Part shown: positions 21,353 to 30,587 of the stretch, piece by piece
Numbering within the stretch: position 1 is the stretch's first letter
Layout of the letters: each line of letters starts with the position of its first letter
Notes under the pieces: generated by a model
Databases searched by the model: none
Told to the model about the DNA's origin: nothing
What the model saw: the letters and a program-made list of their open reading frames with translations, nothing else
Program-made: the position numbers and the translations under genes
Source of the DNA: an uncultured Olsenella sp.
Lineage (GTDB): Bacteria; Actinomycetota; Coriobacteriia; Coriobacteriales; Atopobiaceae
NCBI GenBank assembly: GCA_949287905.1
Contig: CASEHX010000018.1
Location: 153,496-217,495, forward strand
Reading direction: 5' to 3'
Length of the DNA: 64,000 nt

Positions 21353-21722
21353 CAGCTCGCCGCAAATTGACCCGTTCGACATCGAGTGGGTTGTAGAGGA
21401 CCCACTAAGCCGCGACGTCATAATGTCAAAAAGCATAATCAGGGCAAGAGAGTCGGCGGGAAAGCATCCATTTCCTCCGGAGCATCTAGACGTTTCTGAC
21501 GTCAAAGAAGTCGTCTCCGATCCCGATTTCATAGAGCCTTCGATAAGCAAGCCCAAAAGGGACGTCTATTACAAGGTAATCTCAAGCGAGCCTCATCCGT
21601 TTTCGAGAGTGGTGGTTGATTTCTCAAAGGATGCAGGGCGCGGTATAGCTATATCATGGAGTCGTTACAAGCACTCCGCCCAATCAACGGGTAGGAAATG
21701 GGAGAAGGATGAGAAATGCTGA
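21333..21722 (+). CDS. Putative RNase-type toxin (PBECR/DUF4258-like)
   Basis: A 129-residue protein. Residues 46-110 read as the small alpha/beta fold of DUF4258/BrnT/PBECR-type nucleases: HLDVSDVKEVVSDPDFIEPS, then RDVYYKVI, then FSRVVVDF and GIAISWSRY, i.e. helix, 'DP..i', and three strands with a basic C-terminus. These families degrade RNA as toxins or phage effectors. The residues 1-45 are polar. It overlaps both neighbours (20 bp and 7 bp), and the next gene is DUF2283-like, a frequent partner of DUF4258 toxins. The resemblance is by pattern only. Confidence 0.5.
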   Translation: MTRRESSSSPQIDPFDIEWVVEDPLSRDVIMSKSIIRARESAGKHPFPPEHLDVSDVKEVVSDPDFIEPSISKPKRDVYYKVISSEPHPFSRVVVDFSKDAGRGIAISWSRYKHSAQSTGRKWEKDEKC

Positions 21723-21985
21723 CCGTGAAGGCCCTAAGGGCCGGATACGCGGACGTGGTTGACATCCTGTATGTCACGTGTTCCGAAGGCGCAGACCTCT
21801 CCGCTTGCTACAGGCTCGAAGACACTCCCTCCGGCATTACCGTCAACTATGACGATTCCGGAAGAGTGCTAGGTGCGGAGATCTCCGATTTCTCATCAAG
21901 CTATAAAGTCCCCGTGAAAATAGTGGTGGATGCCGAGACCCCGTTCATCCTTGACATAGACTCATCGGCTTTCGTTAGCGACTAA
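21716..21985 (+). CDS. DUF2283-like putative antitoxin
   Basis: An 89-residue acidic protein. YVTCSEGADLSACYRLEDTP and ITVNYDDSGRVLGAEISDFS match the DUF2283 beta-sandwich pattern ('vlyi......... ..i.v.yDe.GrvvGiei...s'). DUF2283 proteins are commonly paired with DUF4258 toxins. It overlaps the toxin candidate by 7 bp, so the two are translationally coupled. A rightward hairpin follows at about 21998. The pairing makes a prophage-borne toxin-antitoxin unit likely. Confidence 0.6.
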   Translation: MLTVKALRAGYADVVDILYVTCSEGADLSACYRLEDTPSGITVNYDDSGRVLGAEISDFSSSYKVPVKIVVDAETPFILDIDSSAFVSD

Positions 21986-21993
21986 AGCGTGAC

Positions 21994-22040
21994 AAAAAAC
22001 GCGCCCCCACTCATCCGCCAAGACACCGTGAGGGCGCTTG
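21994..22040 (+). terminator. Hairpin after the lysogenic operon
   Basis: GCGCCCCC and GAGGGCGC face each other over about 20 nt downstream of the stop at 21985. The structure lacks a proper T-run (TTGCC follows), so termination may be inefficient and read into the integrase. Confidence 0.45.
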
Positions 22041-22062
22041 CCTGCCAACCTTGTACAGGGGG

Positions 22063-22077
22063 CACCTCTCAGAGGTG
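22063..22077. promoter_or_regulatory. 15-bp palindrome upstream of integrase
   Basis: CACCTCT-C-AGAGGTG is a perfect dyad 24 bp before the integrase ATG. Such a site could bind a regulator or be an integrase/Xis arm site. It is observed directly; the role is inferred. Confidence 0.5.
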
Positions 22078-22100
22078 ACTCGATTGGAGGCTGCTCAATT

Positions 22101-23321
22101 ATGCCACGAAGGAGCGCGTTCGGCTCGATCGAGGAGGTCGAGCGCGGGAAGAGGTATCGCGTGCGCTGGTGGGGCGACTCCCACGACGGTGGCGGCTACA
22201 GGCGCCACAGCAGGGTCATTCGCGGCACCCGCAGGGACGCCGAGGAGTTCCGCTCGCTGATGCACGTGAGGCACGGCGAGGACGTGCCCTGCCCCACCGT
22301 TGGCGAGGCGTGGGAGCTGTGGTACAGGCCGGACTGCGACCGGGCGCTGGCCGTCTGGGAGCGCGAGAGGCGCCCCGGAAAGCGCGGCGAGTCCATGAAG
22401 CCGCAGACGCACAGGCAGATCATGTCGACGTGGAGGACGCACGTTGGGCCGAGATGGGCCGACGTCCCGGTGTCCGGGGTGCGCTACAGCGACGTCCAGG
22501 ACTGGCTGCTCACCATGAGCGAGTCCGCGGCGAAGAAGAGCATATCGCTCCTCCGCGCGATACTCAGGCTCTGCATGCTGAACGACCGGCTGGAGAAGAA
22601 CGTCGCCGAGTACGAGTACCGCATCCCGTCTAGGGCGAGCAGGCGCGAGGACGGTATCTGGACCCTCGAGGAGCTTGACGAGTCGCTGTGGCCGGCCGTG
22701 TGGGGCCGCCCTTGCGAGCCGATGTTCCTGCTCTCCGCCTTCGGCTCCTGCAGGCTCGGGGAGTGCCTGGCCCCCATGCTGGAGGACATCGAGGCGATCG
22801 AGACGCCGGGGATGACGCTCGCCGCCGTGCCCATCATGAGGCAGGTCTACTGCTCCGGTGGCGTCTCGGACGAGGGCGACCTCAAGAACCAGTGGAGCCC
22901 GAGGACGGTGGTCATACCCGAGCCCTGGAGCCTACGGGTGCTGCAGCTGAGGGACGAGGGCCTCGCGAGGGGCGAGACGTGGCTGTCCGACGACGGCCTG
23001 GGCGAGCCCATATCACAGAAGGTCGCCAGGGACGACTTCTACAGGGCGCTGGAGGCGGCCGGCATACCGGCGATGCAGCCGCGCGCCCTGAGGCGGTCGT
23101 GGCGGTCCTGGACGGCCGTCACGGGAATCTCACGCGAGGTCCTCGAGAAGATGATGGGGCACGTCGGCGAGGGAACCACGGGAAGGCACTACCTGAGAAT
23201 GGATGCGGAGCTTATATCTTCCGAGATATGCCGTGCGATGGGCGGGAGCAAGGTCTGCGTCAGTTGGGACTTTTTGGGACTCGGCCCGGAAGGACGCACC
23301 GGTTTACCTGCGGATACGTGA
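22101..23321 (+). CDS. int: Tyrosine recombinase (phage integrase)
   Basis: A 406-residue integrase with an N-terminal arm-binding domain (GKRYRVRWWGDSHDG, residues 17-31), a SAM-like core-binding domain (about 100-170), and a catalytic domain with Arg218 (SCRLGE), Lys262 (LKNQWSPRTV), Arg331 in RALRRSW, His354 (MMGH) and nucleophile Tyr364. The first residue of the usual HxxR box is Arg (328) rather than His. It lies at the prophage end, in the same direction as the repressor. The ATG at 22101 is chosen because the extra N-terminus from 22038 is poor; GGAGG is 12 nt away. Confidence 0.93.
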   Translation: MPRRSAFGSIEEVERGKRYRVRWWGDSHDGGGYRRHSRVIRGTRRDAEEFRSLMHVRHGEDVPCPTVGEAWELWYRPDCDRALAVWERERRPGKRGESMKPQTHRQIMSTWRTHVGPRWADVPVSGVRYSDVQDWLLTMSESAAKKSISLLRAILRLCMLNDRLEKNVAEYEYRIPSRASRREDGIWTLEELDESLWPAVWGRPCEPMFLLSAFGSCRLGECLAPMLEDIEAIETPGMTLAAVPIMRQVYCSGGVSDEGDLKNQWSPRTVVIPEPWSLRVLQLRDEGLARGETWLSDDGLGEPISQKVARDDFYRALEAAGIPAMQPRALRRSWRSWTAVTGISREVLEKMMGHVGEGTTGRHYLRMDAELISSEICRAMGGSKVCVSWDFLGLGPEGRTGLPADT

Positions 23322-23436
23322 AAGGGCATATCCCTTGGGCATCTCTTCCACGGGGCATTCCTCTCCCGGTCGCGTGCATATCAGTCCAACAGGATAGCAC
23401 GTAGGCGGTATCATCGCAGGAAGGGAAAGGAGCCAC
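23322..23436. other. Right prophage junction region
   Basis: This 115-bp gap between the integrase and the TatD gene is where the right attachment core should lie. TTGGGACT occurs twice a few bases apart at the very end of the integrase gene (about 23262-23281). No tRNA gene is present. The left junction is outside the window, so the core cannot be fixed. Confidence 0.4.
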
Positions 23437-24252
23437 ATGGACCAAAATGATGCGAAGGGACAGTCCCTTTGTCTCATCGATGCGCACTGTCACGTGGGCT
23501 GGTTCGCCGACCCCGTCGCCGTGTCGCGCGACGCGGCAAAGATGGGGCTCGGGCTTCTCGCCGCCACGGTGACCCCCCGGGAGTTCGTATCGCTTCGCGA
23601 CGCACTGGGGGGCGAGAAGAACGTGGCGCTCGGCGCGGGGCTCCATCCCTGGTGGATTCGTAAGGCCGGTGACGCGGACGCCCTCTGTGAGCTGCTGCCC
23701 AACGCCCGCTGGGTCGGCGAGGTCGGGCTTGACGCCTCCGCCCGCCATGCCGCCACGTGGGACGCGCAGCTCTCGGCATTTGAGCGGATCTGTGACGCAT
23801 GCGCGCGGACGAGCTCGCCAGACGCACCCAAGGCGCTTTCGATTCACGCAGTGAGGGCTGCCGGCCCCGCGCTCGACGTCCTCGACCGAACGGGTGCGGC
23901 AGCGAGCTGCCGCTGCGTGCTCCACTGGTTCTCCGGTTCCTCGGAGGAGCTCTGGCGGGCCGTGGACCTTGGCTGCCTCTTCTCGCTGGGCGAGCGCTCC
24001 CTTGGCACGCGCCGCGGTCGCGAGTACGCGCGCATCCTGCCTGCGGACCGCCTCCTCACGGAGACTGACCTGCCCGAGCGCGAGGGCTCTCCCGCCACTG
24101 CCGGCGATGTGGCTTCCTCGCTCGAACGCACGGTCTCGGCAATCGCGGCCGCGCGCGGAATCCCCGCGAACGAGGTCCGTCATCTCGTCACAATCAACTC
24201 CGCGGCCCTTCTCGCCCAAAGTGTCCACAACCCGCCCGCACCGTCATGGTAG
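23437..24252 (+). CDS. TatD-family metal-dependent hydrolase
   Basis: A 271-residue TIM-barrel hydrolase. Metal ligands are visible: H17 and H19 (DAHCH), E95 (GEVGLD), H137 (SIHAVR), H163 (LHWFSG) and D211 (TETDLP). TatD proteins are 3'-5' deoxynucleases used in DNA repair and in degradation of misused DNA. The first dozen residues (MDQNDAKGQSLCLID) are encoded by a copy of the palindromic repeat element at 23449-23478; residue 13 on is the ordinary start of the family. A later start is not available, so the repeat seems to have become coding. Confidence 0.85.
   Translation: MDQNDAKGQSLCLIDAHCHVGWFADPVAVSRDAAKMGLGLLAATVTPREFVSLRDALGGEKNVALGAGLHPWWIRKAGDADALCELLPNARWVGEVGLDASARHAATWDAQLSAFERICDACARTSSPDAPKALSIHAVRAAGPALDVLDRTGAAASCRCVLHWFSGSSEELWRAVDLGCLFSLGERSLGTRRGREYARILPADRLLTETDLPEREGSPATAGDVASSLERTVSAIAAARGIPANEVRHLVTINSAALLAQSVHNPPAPSW
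23449..23478. repeat. Palindromic repeat element, coding copy
   Basis: GATGCGAAGGGAC followed by AGTCCCTTTGTCTCATC is a slightly degenerate copy of the 27-31 bp palindrome seen at six other loci. It lies inside the start of the TatD gene and encodes NDAKGQSLCLI. Confidence 0.7.
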
Positions 24253-24289
24253 AGTGGTCGGGTAGTGCAAACACGCGAACCGAGGTCCC

Positions 24290-25414
24290 ATGAAGCCGCT
24301 GCGCAAGACCACCCATGCGAGAAACCCACTCTCGTCGACGATGCTGGCCAGCACGTCTGGAGATCTTGACCTGCCGCTGAACGACGTGGTCCTCGTCTTT
24401 GCATGCAGCGAGAACTTTGTTCCCTACCTCTCGGTCGCGATTCAGTCAATCATCGACAACGCCAGCCCTGATAGGCGCTACGACATCATCGTCCTCACGA
24501 GAGACATCTCTCCCACGAGCATGATCACGCTGACGCGCCAGACGAAGGAAGACAACGTCGGGATTGGCTTTTTGGACGTCGACGCCGCCCTCGGCGACAT
24601 CGAGCTCCCCCATCACGGGCACTTTCGTCCGGAGACGTACTTCCGCCTCCTCGCCCCGCAGCTCCTGTCAAACGTCGACAAGGCCATATACCTCGACTCG
24701 GACCTCATCGTAGATGCCGACATCGCCGAGCTCTATGACGTTGACGTAACCGGCTACCCGCTTGCCGCGACCCGTGACGCAGATACCATCGGCCAGATCG
24801 ACGGCTACGACACGACGGTTGGCCCCTACCTCAAGTACGAGCTCGGCATGACCGACCCTCACGACTACTTCCAGGCTGGCGTCATCCTCATGAACCTCGC
24901 CCAGCTTCGTGCGACGGTCACACCCGAGGAGTTTCTCGCCCTCTCGACGCAGCGCATGTGGAAGTGGCTCGACCAGGACGTTCTCAACAAGGTCGTGGAC
25001 GGCAACTACGTCCGGGTCCACATGCGCTGGAACTACCTGATGGACTGGCAGCACCTCCGCAAGACGCACATCATCGCAAACGCCCCCGAGGACGTGCGCA
25101 GGGAGTACGACGAGGCGGCTGCGGACCCCGCGATCATCCACTTTGCCGGACCAGACAACCGTCCCTGGCTCTACCCCGACGCCGACCGTGCCGAGCTCTT
25201 CTGGCACTACGCCATGAGGTCGCCCTATCTCGACGAGATCCGAGGGCAGCTCGAGGAGTCTCGCGCGTCCGTTGCCGGTCTTGCCAAGCGCGTGCAGGTC
25301 ATGGCGCTCTACAAGGGCATCATGCCGGCGTTCGACCGCCTCTGCCCTGCCGGGTCCAAGAGACGCGACGCGGTCATTCGCACCTACATGGGCCTGGGGG
25401 GTTCAAACCTCTAG
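24290..25414 (+). CDS. Glycosyltransferase family 8 protein
   Basis: A 374-residue GT-A glycosyltransferase. The nucleotide-binding start (NDVVLVFACSENFVPYLSVA, about residues 31-50) leads to the metal-binding DxD in KAIYLDSDLIV (about 137), then YFQAGVILMNLAQLR and a late His region (IIHFAGPDNRPW). This pattern is typical of GT8 enzymes using UDP-glucose or UDP-galactose for surface glycan or LPS-like/teichoic decoration. A basic N-terminal 30-residue extension precedes the core. It appears to be a single gene, followed by a hairpin at about 25490-25525. Confidence 0.88.
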   Translation: MKPLRKTTHARNPLSSTMLASTSGDLDLPLNDVVLVFACSENFVPYLSVAIQSIIDNASPDRRYDIIVLTRDISPTSMITLTRQTKEDNVGIGFLDVDAALGDIELPHHGHFRPETYFRLLAPQLLSNVDKAIYLDSDLIVDADIAELYDVDVTGYPLAATRDADTIGQIDGYDTTVGPYLKYELGMTDPHDYFQAGVILMNLAQLRATVTPEEFLALSTQRMWKWLDQDVLNKVVDGNYVRVHMRWNYLMDWQHLRKTHIIANAPEDVRREYDEAAADPAIIHFAGPDNRPWLYPDADRAELFWHYAMRSPYLDEIRGQLEESRASVAGLAKRVQVMALYKGIMPAFDRLCPAGSKRRDAVIRTYMGLGGSNL

Positions 25415-25488
25415 GCTTTCGCTCCACTTTTGCACGAGCGCCCTTGCCCTTATTCTGCTTCCAGCATCTATATTCGCAGCTAAATGGA

Positions 25489-25526
25489 ACGCACCGCCCC
25501 TCTCGTTTGTCGAGAAGGACGGTGCG
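25489..25526. terminator. Bidirectional hairpin between GT8 gene and clpX
   Basis: GCACCG and CGGTGC flank an inner CTCTCG/CGAGAA-type stem between the convergent GT8 and clpX genes. It is likely to end transcription from one or both sides, but no long T-run is present. Confidence 0.5.
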
Positions 25527-25554
25527 CTCGTACAAAAGCCAGGCGATTTGAAAG

Positions 25555-26868
<1,314 letters not shown>

Positions 26869-26871
26869 GCG

Positions 26872-27489
26872 TTACTCCTGGCTCTGGTCGTTGCGGGAGC
26901 TGATGACCTTGTCGACAAGACCGTAGGCGCATGCCTCGGAGGCGCGCATGTAGTTGTCGCGCTCGGTGTCGGCGTTGACCTTCTCGATGGGCTGGCCCGT
27001 CGCCTCGGAGAGAATCTCGTTCAGGCGCTGGCGAATCCAGCGGGTCTCGTCTGCCACGATCTGGATGTCGGTCTGCTGACCGGAGACACCGGAGCTCGGC
27101 TGATGGATCAGCACCATCGAGTTGGGAAGAGCGAGGCGTTTCCCCTTGGCGCCACAGGCGAGGATGGCGGCGCCCATCGACGCAGCCATGCCCACGCAGA
27201 TGGTGGAGACGTCGGGCTTGATGAAGTTCATCGTGTCGATGATGCCCAGACCAGCGTACACGTCGCCGCCCGGAGAGTCGATGTAGAGCGCGATGTCCTT
27301 GTCGGGATCCTGGCTCTCGAGATGAAGGAGCTGGGCGATCACGAGGTTGGCGGAGTCGCGCGTGACCTCCTCGCCGAGAAAGACGATGCGGTCGTTGAGA
27401 AGGCGCGAGTAGATGTCGTAACTGCGCTCGCCACGCGGAGTCTGCTCCACGACGTACGGGATGAGCGGGATGTTCGTAGGCTGGTGCAT
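26872..27489 (-). CDS. clpP: ATP-dependent Clp protease proteolytic subunit ClpP
   Basis: A 205-residue serine protease. The catalytic Ser lies in GMAASMGAA, His in [10 protein letters not shown], and Asp in the segment [10 protein letters not shown]. The ATG at 27489 ([10 protein letters not shown]) has GGAGA upstream; a longer frame runs over the tig terminator and is shadow. With ClpX it forms the main regulated cytosolic protease. The tig-clpP-clpX order is conserved in many bacteria. Confidence 0.97.
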   Translation of the reverse strand: MHQPTNIPLIPYVVEQTPRGERSYDIYSRLLNDRIVFLGEEVTRDSANLVIAQLLHLESQDPDKDIALYIDSPGGDVYAGLGIIDTMNFIKPDVSTICVGMAASMGAAILACGAKGKRLALPNSMVLIHQPSSGVSGQQTDIQIVADETRWIRQRLNEILSEATGQPIEKVNADTERDNYMRASEACAYGLVDKVISSRNDQSQE

Positions 27490-27510
27490 GTGGTCTCCGT
27501 TTCTTGGACA

Positions 27511-27542
27511 AACGCCCCGGGCGTGACGTCGCCCGGGGCGCA
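27511..27542 (-). terminator. Strong hairpin between tig and clpP
   Basis: An 11-bp perfect stem (CGCCCCGGGCG at 27513-27523 and 27530-27540) with a 6-nt loop is followed on the minus strand by TTTGTCC. It would terminate or attenuate the tig transcript before clpPX. Confidence 0.85.
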
Positions 27543-27560
27543 TTGGGAGCCTAGGTGAGG

Positions 27561-28901
27561 CTACTCGGCGTCCGAGGCCTCGTTGGCACGCTCGGCAACC
27601 TCGTCGACGATGTTGACGTCGGCGTTCTCGACGAGCCACTCGAGGGCCTTGGTGCGACGGATGGAGTCACGGATGGCCGGAAGGCGACCCTCCTTCTTCC
27701 ACTCCTCGTAGGAGGCGTCGACGTCCTCGACGCCGGCCTTCTCGAACTCGCCCCTGACGTCATCCTCGGTGACCTCGACGCCGAGCTTGGCGGCAAGGGA
27801 GTCGAGGGCGAGGGACTGACGGGCGCGCTCCTCGGCCTGGACGCGAAGGTCAGCGATGAAGTCGTCGGTCTTCACGCCGCGGGCGCGCAGGAACATGTCG
27901 AGGCTGACGTTCTGACGCTGAAGCTGCGCGAGGAACTCCTGCGCGAGCTCGTTGAAGACCTCGTTCTGATAGGCCTCGGGAACGGTCTCGAGCTTGAGGG
28001 CCTTGCCCAGGGCCTCGACGACGCGGTCCTCCTTGAGGTTGGGAAGGGTCGTCTTCTTGTCGGCCTCGATCTCCTCCTTGACGGCGGCGCGGAAGGCGGC
28101 AACGTCGTCGTAGCCGTACTTCTTGGCGACCTCGTCGTCGAGCTCGGGGGTGACGGCCTTCTTGATGGCGTTGAGGGTCACCTTGACGGAGAAGGTGTGG
28201 GAGTGCTCCTCGCCCTCGTGAACGTGGGTGTGGGTCCAGGCGATGGCCTTCTCCTCGCCCTTCTTCATCCCGACGATGCCCTCCTGGAGCTGCTCGGGAA
28301 CCTGCTGGCCGTCGAGGGCGAGCAGACGGTTCTTGCCGGCGAGGTGACCGGCACCGTCGACGTTCTCGATGTCGACGGAGACGACGTCGCCGGGCTCGGC
28401 GCCGCGATCCTCCTCGACGTCCTCATAGGTGACCTGGTAGCTGAGGAGCTGGTTGATCTGCCAGTCAATCTCGGCCTCGGTGGCCTCCTCGGGCGGCATG
28501 TTGATCTTGGGAGCGTCATAGCTCTCGAGCTCGCAGGAGGGGCGAACGCCAATGACGGCGGTCACGACGTAGTCGGTGCCCTCGACGACGAGCTCGGGGT
28601 CGGAGTCCTCGACACCAAAGCTCACGCGGCCGACGGGGGTGACGTCAAGCTCCTCGAGCATCAGCGGCTCGGCGGCGTTGAGGAGGTCGTTGGTGGCCTG
28701 CGCGAGCACGGACTCGCGGCCGACGATGCCATCGATGACGGGACGCGGCGCGTGACCACGACGGAAGCCCTGGAAGTTGTACTTCTTGGCGATCTCCTTG
28801 TAGGCGCTCTTGACGGCGGCGTCGACCTCGGCGGCGGGGATGGTGAGCGTGGCGCCCATCTTCTCGTCGGTCGGCTTCTCAGCGGTGACGGTGATGTTCA
28901 A
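27561..28901 (-). CDS. tig: Trigger factor (peptidyl-prolyl isomerase, ribosome-bound chaperone)
   Basis: A 446-residue protein. The ribosome-binding N-domain has the signature [14 protein letters not shown] (equivalent to GFRxGxxP), the FKBP-like domain lies around residues 160-250 ([13 protein letters not shown]), and the C-terminal helical chaperone arms follow. An insert [12 protein letters not shown] in the FKBP region is His-rich and may bind metal. The start is TTG at 28901 with GGAGG upstream; no ATG is nearby, and the open frame beyond it runs into tRNA-Leu. It assists folding of nascent chains. Confidence 0.95.
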   Translation of the reverse strand: MNITVTAEKPTDEKMGATLTIPAAEVDAAVKSAYKEIAKKYNFQGFRRGHAPRPVIDGIVGRESVLAQATNDLLNAAEPLMLEELDVTPVGRVSFGVEDSDPELVVEGTDYVVTAVIGVRPSCELESYDAPKINMPPEEATEAEIDWQINQLLSYQVTYEDVEEDRGAEPGDVVSVDIENVDGAGHLAGKNRLLALDGQQVPEQLQEGIVGMKKGEEKAIAWTHTHVHEGEEHSHTFSVKVTLNAIKKAVTPELDDEVAKKYGYDDVAAFRAAVKEEIEADKKTTLPNLKEDRVVEALGKALKLETVPEAYQNEVFNELAQEFLAQLQRQNVSLDMFLRARGVKTDDFIADLRVQAEERARQSLALDSLAAKLGVEVTEDDVRGEFEKAGVEDVDASYEEWKKEGRLPAIRDSIRRTKALEWLVENADVNIVDEVAERANEASDAE

Positions 28902-28958
28902 CGTTCCTCCAGTGTCTCGTGCCCGGCGGGCCTGCCCCGCCATGGTTTTACGTTCGTG

Positions 28959-29045
28959 TGGTGCGGGCGAAAGGACTCGAACCTTCACGGGGTCTCCCCC
29001 ACTGGAACCTAAATCCAGCGTGTCTACCAGTTCCACCACGCCCGC
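28959..29045 (-). tRNA. tRNA-Leu (anticodon UAG)
   Basis: An 87-nt class II tRNA with acceptor GCGGGCG/CGCCCGC, a long variable arm (GTGGGGGAGACCCC), the T-loop GGTTCGAGTCC and encoded CCA. Anticodon loop TTTAGGT reads UAG, decoding CUA. It lies directly upstream of tig on the same strand and may be cotranscribed. Confidence 0.95.
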
Positions 29046-29280
29046 ATTCTACACAGCCTTATGAATATACCAAACTTTTGTCTTATACCCAGCGCGGGAG
29101 GGACATTACCGTCTCTTCACGTTCTTCTCGCGGGACGCTCTGGCGGGCCCCTCTCCGGTACTGATATGTGCCGGCTGGCGGCAAGCCCCAGCCCGAGCTT
29201 CTCGATTGGCACCGAGAAGAACCCGGCACTCCTTGCCCGTGCTCGTCAAATTTGCCGGCACTCATAGGTGCCAGAATCGG

Positions 29281-29724
29281 CTACCGGTCGCAGACCCTTT
29301 GGTACACCTCTTCGAGCTTTTGGACGGCAGAGCCGCCACGTTCCTGGTACCAGGCTCCCTCGACCTGGAAGTAGCGAGCATGCGGCCCCTCGATCACGCA
29401 GACCTCGAGCTTGTCCCTCGTCGTTGTCTCGGCAGTAAAGACAGGCATGGTGCCGTCCATCTCGAGGGACTGGCTGTCAAGGCGGTCTCCGGCAAGTTCC
29501 GAGAACAGACCGGCAACGTACTCGCGGTCCTCGTCACCGAGCGTGACGTCGGTGAGTCCGTGGTTCTCCGTGAGATGTATGGACACGACCTCATCGGCGC
29601 GCAGGTCCTTGAGCGGGCGATGGGCCGGGAACGCAGCGTGCCAGACAAAGGACGCGAGCGCGGCCGCCCCGCAGAGCGCGACAACGACCACAACCATCCG
29701 GCGACGGCTCTTCGTCATCTCCAT
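29281..29724 (-). CDS. Membrane-anchored hypothetical protein
   Basis: A 147-residue protein: basic start (MEMTKSRRRM), one hydrophobic span (VVVVVALCGAAALASFVW), then an extracytoplasmic alpha/beta domain with EVVSIHLTENHGLTDVTLGD and ARYFQVEGAWYQERG. GGAGG precedes the start. It looks like a single-copy secreted/anchored protein of unknown role. A small GGCACC/GTGCC hairpin lies past its end at about 29258-29275. Confidence 0.7.
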   Translation of the reverse strand: MEMTKSRRRMVVVVVALCGAAALASFVWHAAFPAHRPLKDLRADEVVSIHLTENHGLTDVTLGDEDREYVAGLFSELAGDRLDSQSLEMDGTMPVFTAETTTRDKLEVCVIEGPHARYFQVEGAWYQERGGSAVQKLEEVYQRVCDR

Positions 29725-29924
29725 GACAGCCACCTCCTCCGAGGGACGTTCGTCTTAATGAGATTGTTTCCCAGGCGGGGGGGCAACCGCACGATTTCGG
29801 CCAGCGGCCAACTCGCAGACGCGAGTGAGGAAGACGTCAAGCACCTCTCGGCAAGCGAGCAGACAGTCACGTTGCCGGAGTCGTCACGCCTTCTCATCAC
29901 CAAGGGAGTCGATAATCCAGCCCT

Positions 29925-30284
29925 TTACGCGAGGGTAGTCTTCAACGGCAGTCTTACATCCTTCCCCGCCGCCTGCGCCCAGCCGAGAAGGACACGCGTG
30001 AACTCCGTAGCGTATCCCTGACCCCATGCCCGTGGCGCAAGCACGCAGCCGATCTCAACCGGGGACTCATCGTAGTCGTGGTAGATGACGAAGCCAACGA
30101 AGCCACTGCCGTCCTCCACGGCGTAGGCGAGCGGAGGTTCCGGCAGCCCGGCTTCATCCAGAAACACACGCGACTGCTCCGACGAGAAGGGAGGCTCGAG
30201 ATAGCGCATCACGCGCTCATCCGAGAGGAGCTTGGCCTGTGGCCCGAGATCCTTCTTGGTCATGCGACGAATGGTCAGACTCAA
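29925..30284 (-). pseudogene. Truncated GNAT acetyltransferase
   Basis: A 119-residue reading frame that matches the first two-thirds of a GNAT enzyme: SLTIRRMTKKDLGPQA, then AVEDGSGFVGFVIYHDY and the acetyl-CoA region APRAWGQGYATEFTRVLLGW (RGxGxA-like). Normal members are about 165-180 residues and continue with a 'N..S....EK.GF' segment; here the frame ends soon after GWAQAAG with KDVRLPLKTTLA. The DNA beyond does not restore the missing part clearly. It is likely a decayed gene. Confidence 0.65.
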
Positions 30285-30314
30285 AGCAGTCCCTCCCGAA
30301 TGTCGCCCGCGCGA

Positions 30315-30505
30315 CTATGAGGCAACCGACCCGTTGTAGCTCCTGATGGCAAGCAGGATGACCAACGCCGGAAGCGCTATGCCCGCGGCGCCGATGGCAG
30401 CCTGGGCGCCGCTGGCCGCGCCCCCGCGAAATCGGCGAGGTGGGCCGAGGCAGTGAACGAGACGCCGATCATCAAGAGCGTCAGGCCTTGTACGAGAGAT
30501 GACAC
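30315..30505 (-). pseudogene. Frameshifted small membrane protein
   Basis: Two overlapping frames join into one sensible 63-residue product: from GTG 30505, MSSLVQGLTLLMIGVSFTAS-AHLADFAG in one frame, continuing in the next as GAASGAQAAIGAAGIALPAL-VILLAIRSYNGSVAS. The switch point falls in a G/C-run (about 30418-30432). The combined product would have two membrane spans. It is either a real frameshift mutation or an assembly error. Family unknown. Confidence 0.6.
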
Positions 30506-30587
30506 GTTTGTCTTCCGTTATCGGCAAACTATCAGACGAGGAAGTATACTTATCTTTCACTTATTCTGCCGTTAACGGAGGGTGACG

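Larger units (their letters stand above)
1..23400. mobile_element. Prophage, right-hand part (left end outside window)
   Basis: A contiguous block of phage genes runs from the window edge to the integrase at 22101-23321. It contains, from left to right on the map, head-tail connectors, capsid, scaffold, minor head protein, portal, terminase, a late regulator, a long leftward early operon, a Cro/CI-type switch and a tyrosine recombinase. The packaging and head order is like SPP1/HK97-type siphoviruses. Tail, lysis and the left attachment site must lie beyond position 1. The right boundary is placed between the integrase stop and the TatD gene at 23437. Both attachment cores cannot be compared here, so the exact end is an estimate. 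Confidence 0.93.

Noticed and set aside
29046..29280. Small genes between tRNA-Leu and the membrane-anchored protein
   Set aside because: Frames of 60-80 codons here lack ribosome sites and domains; only short dyads were seen.
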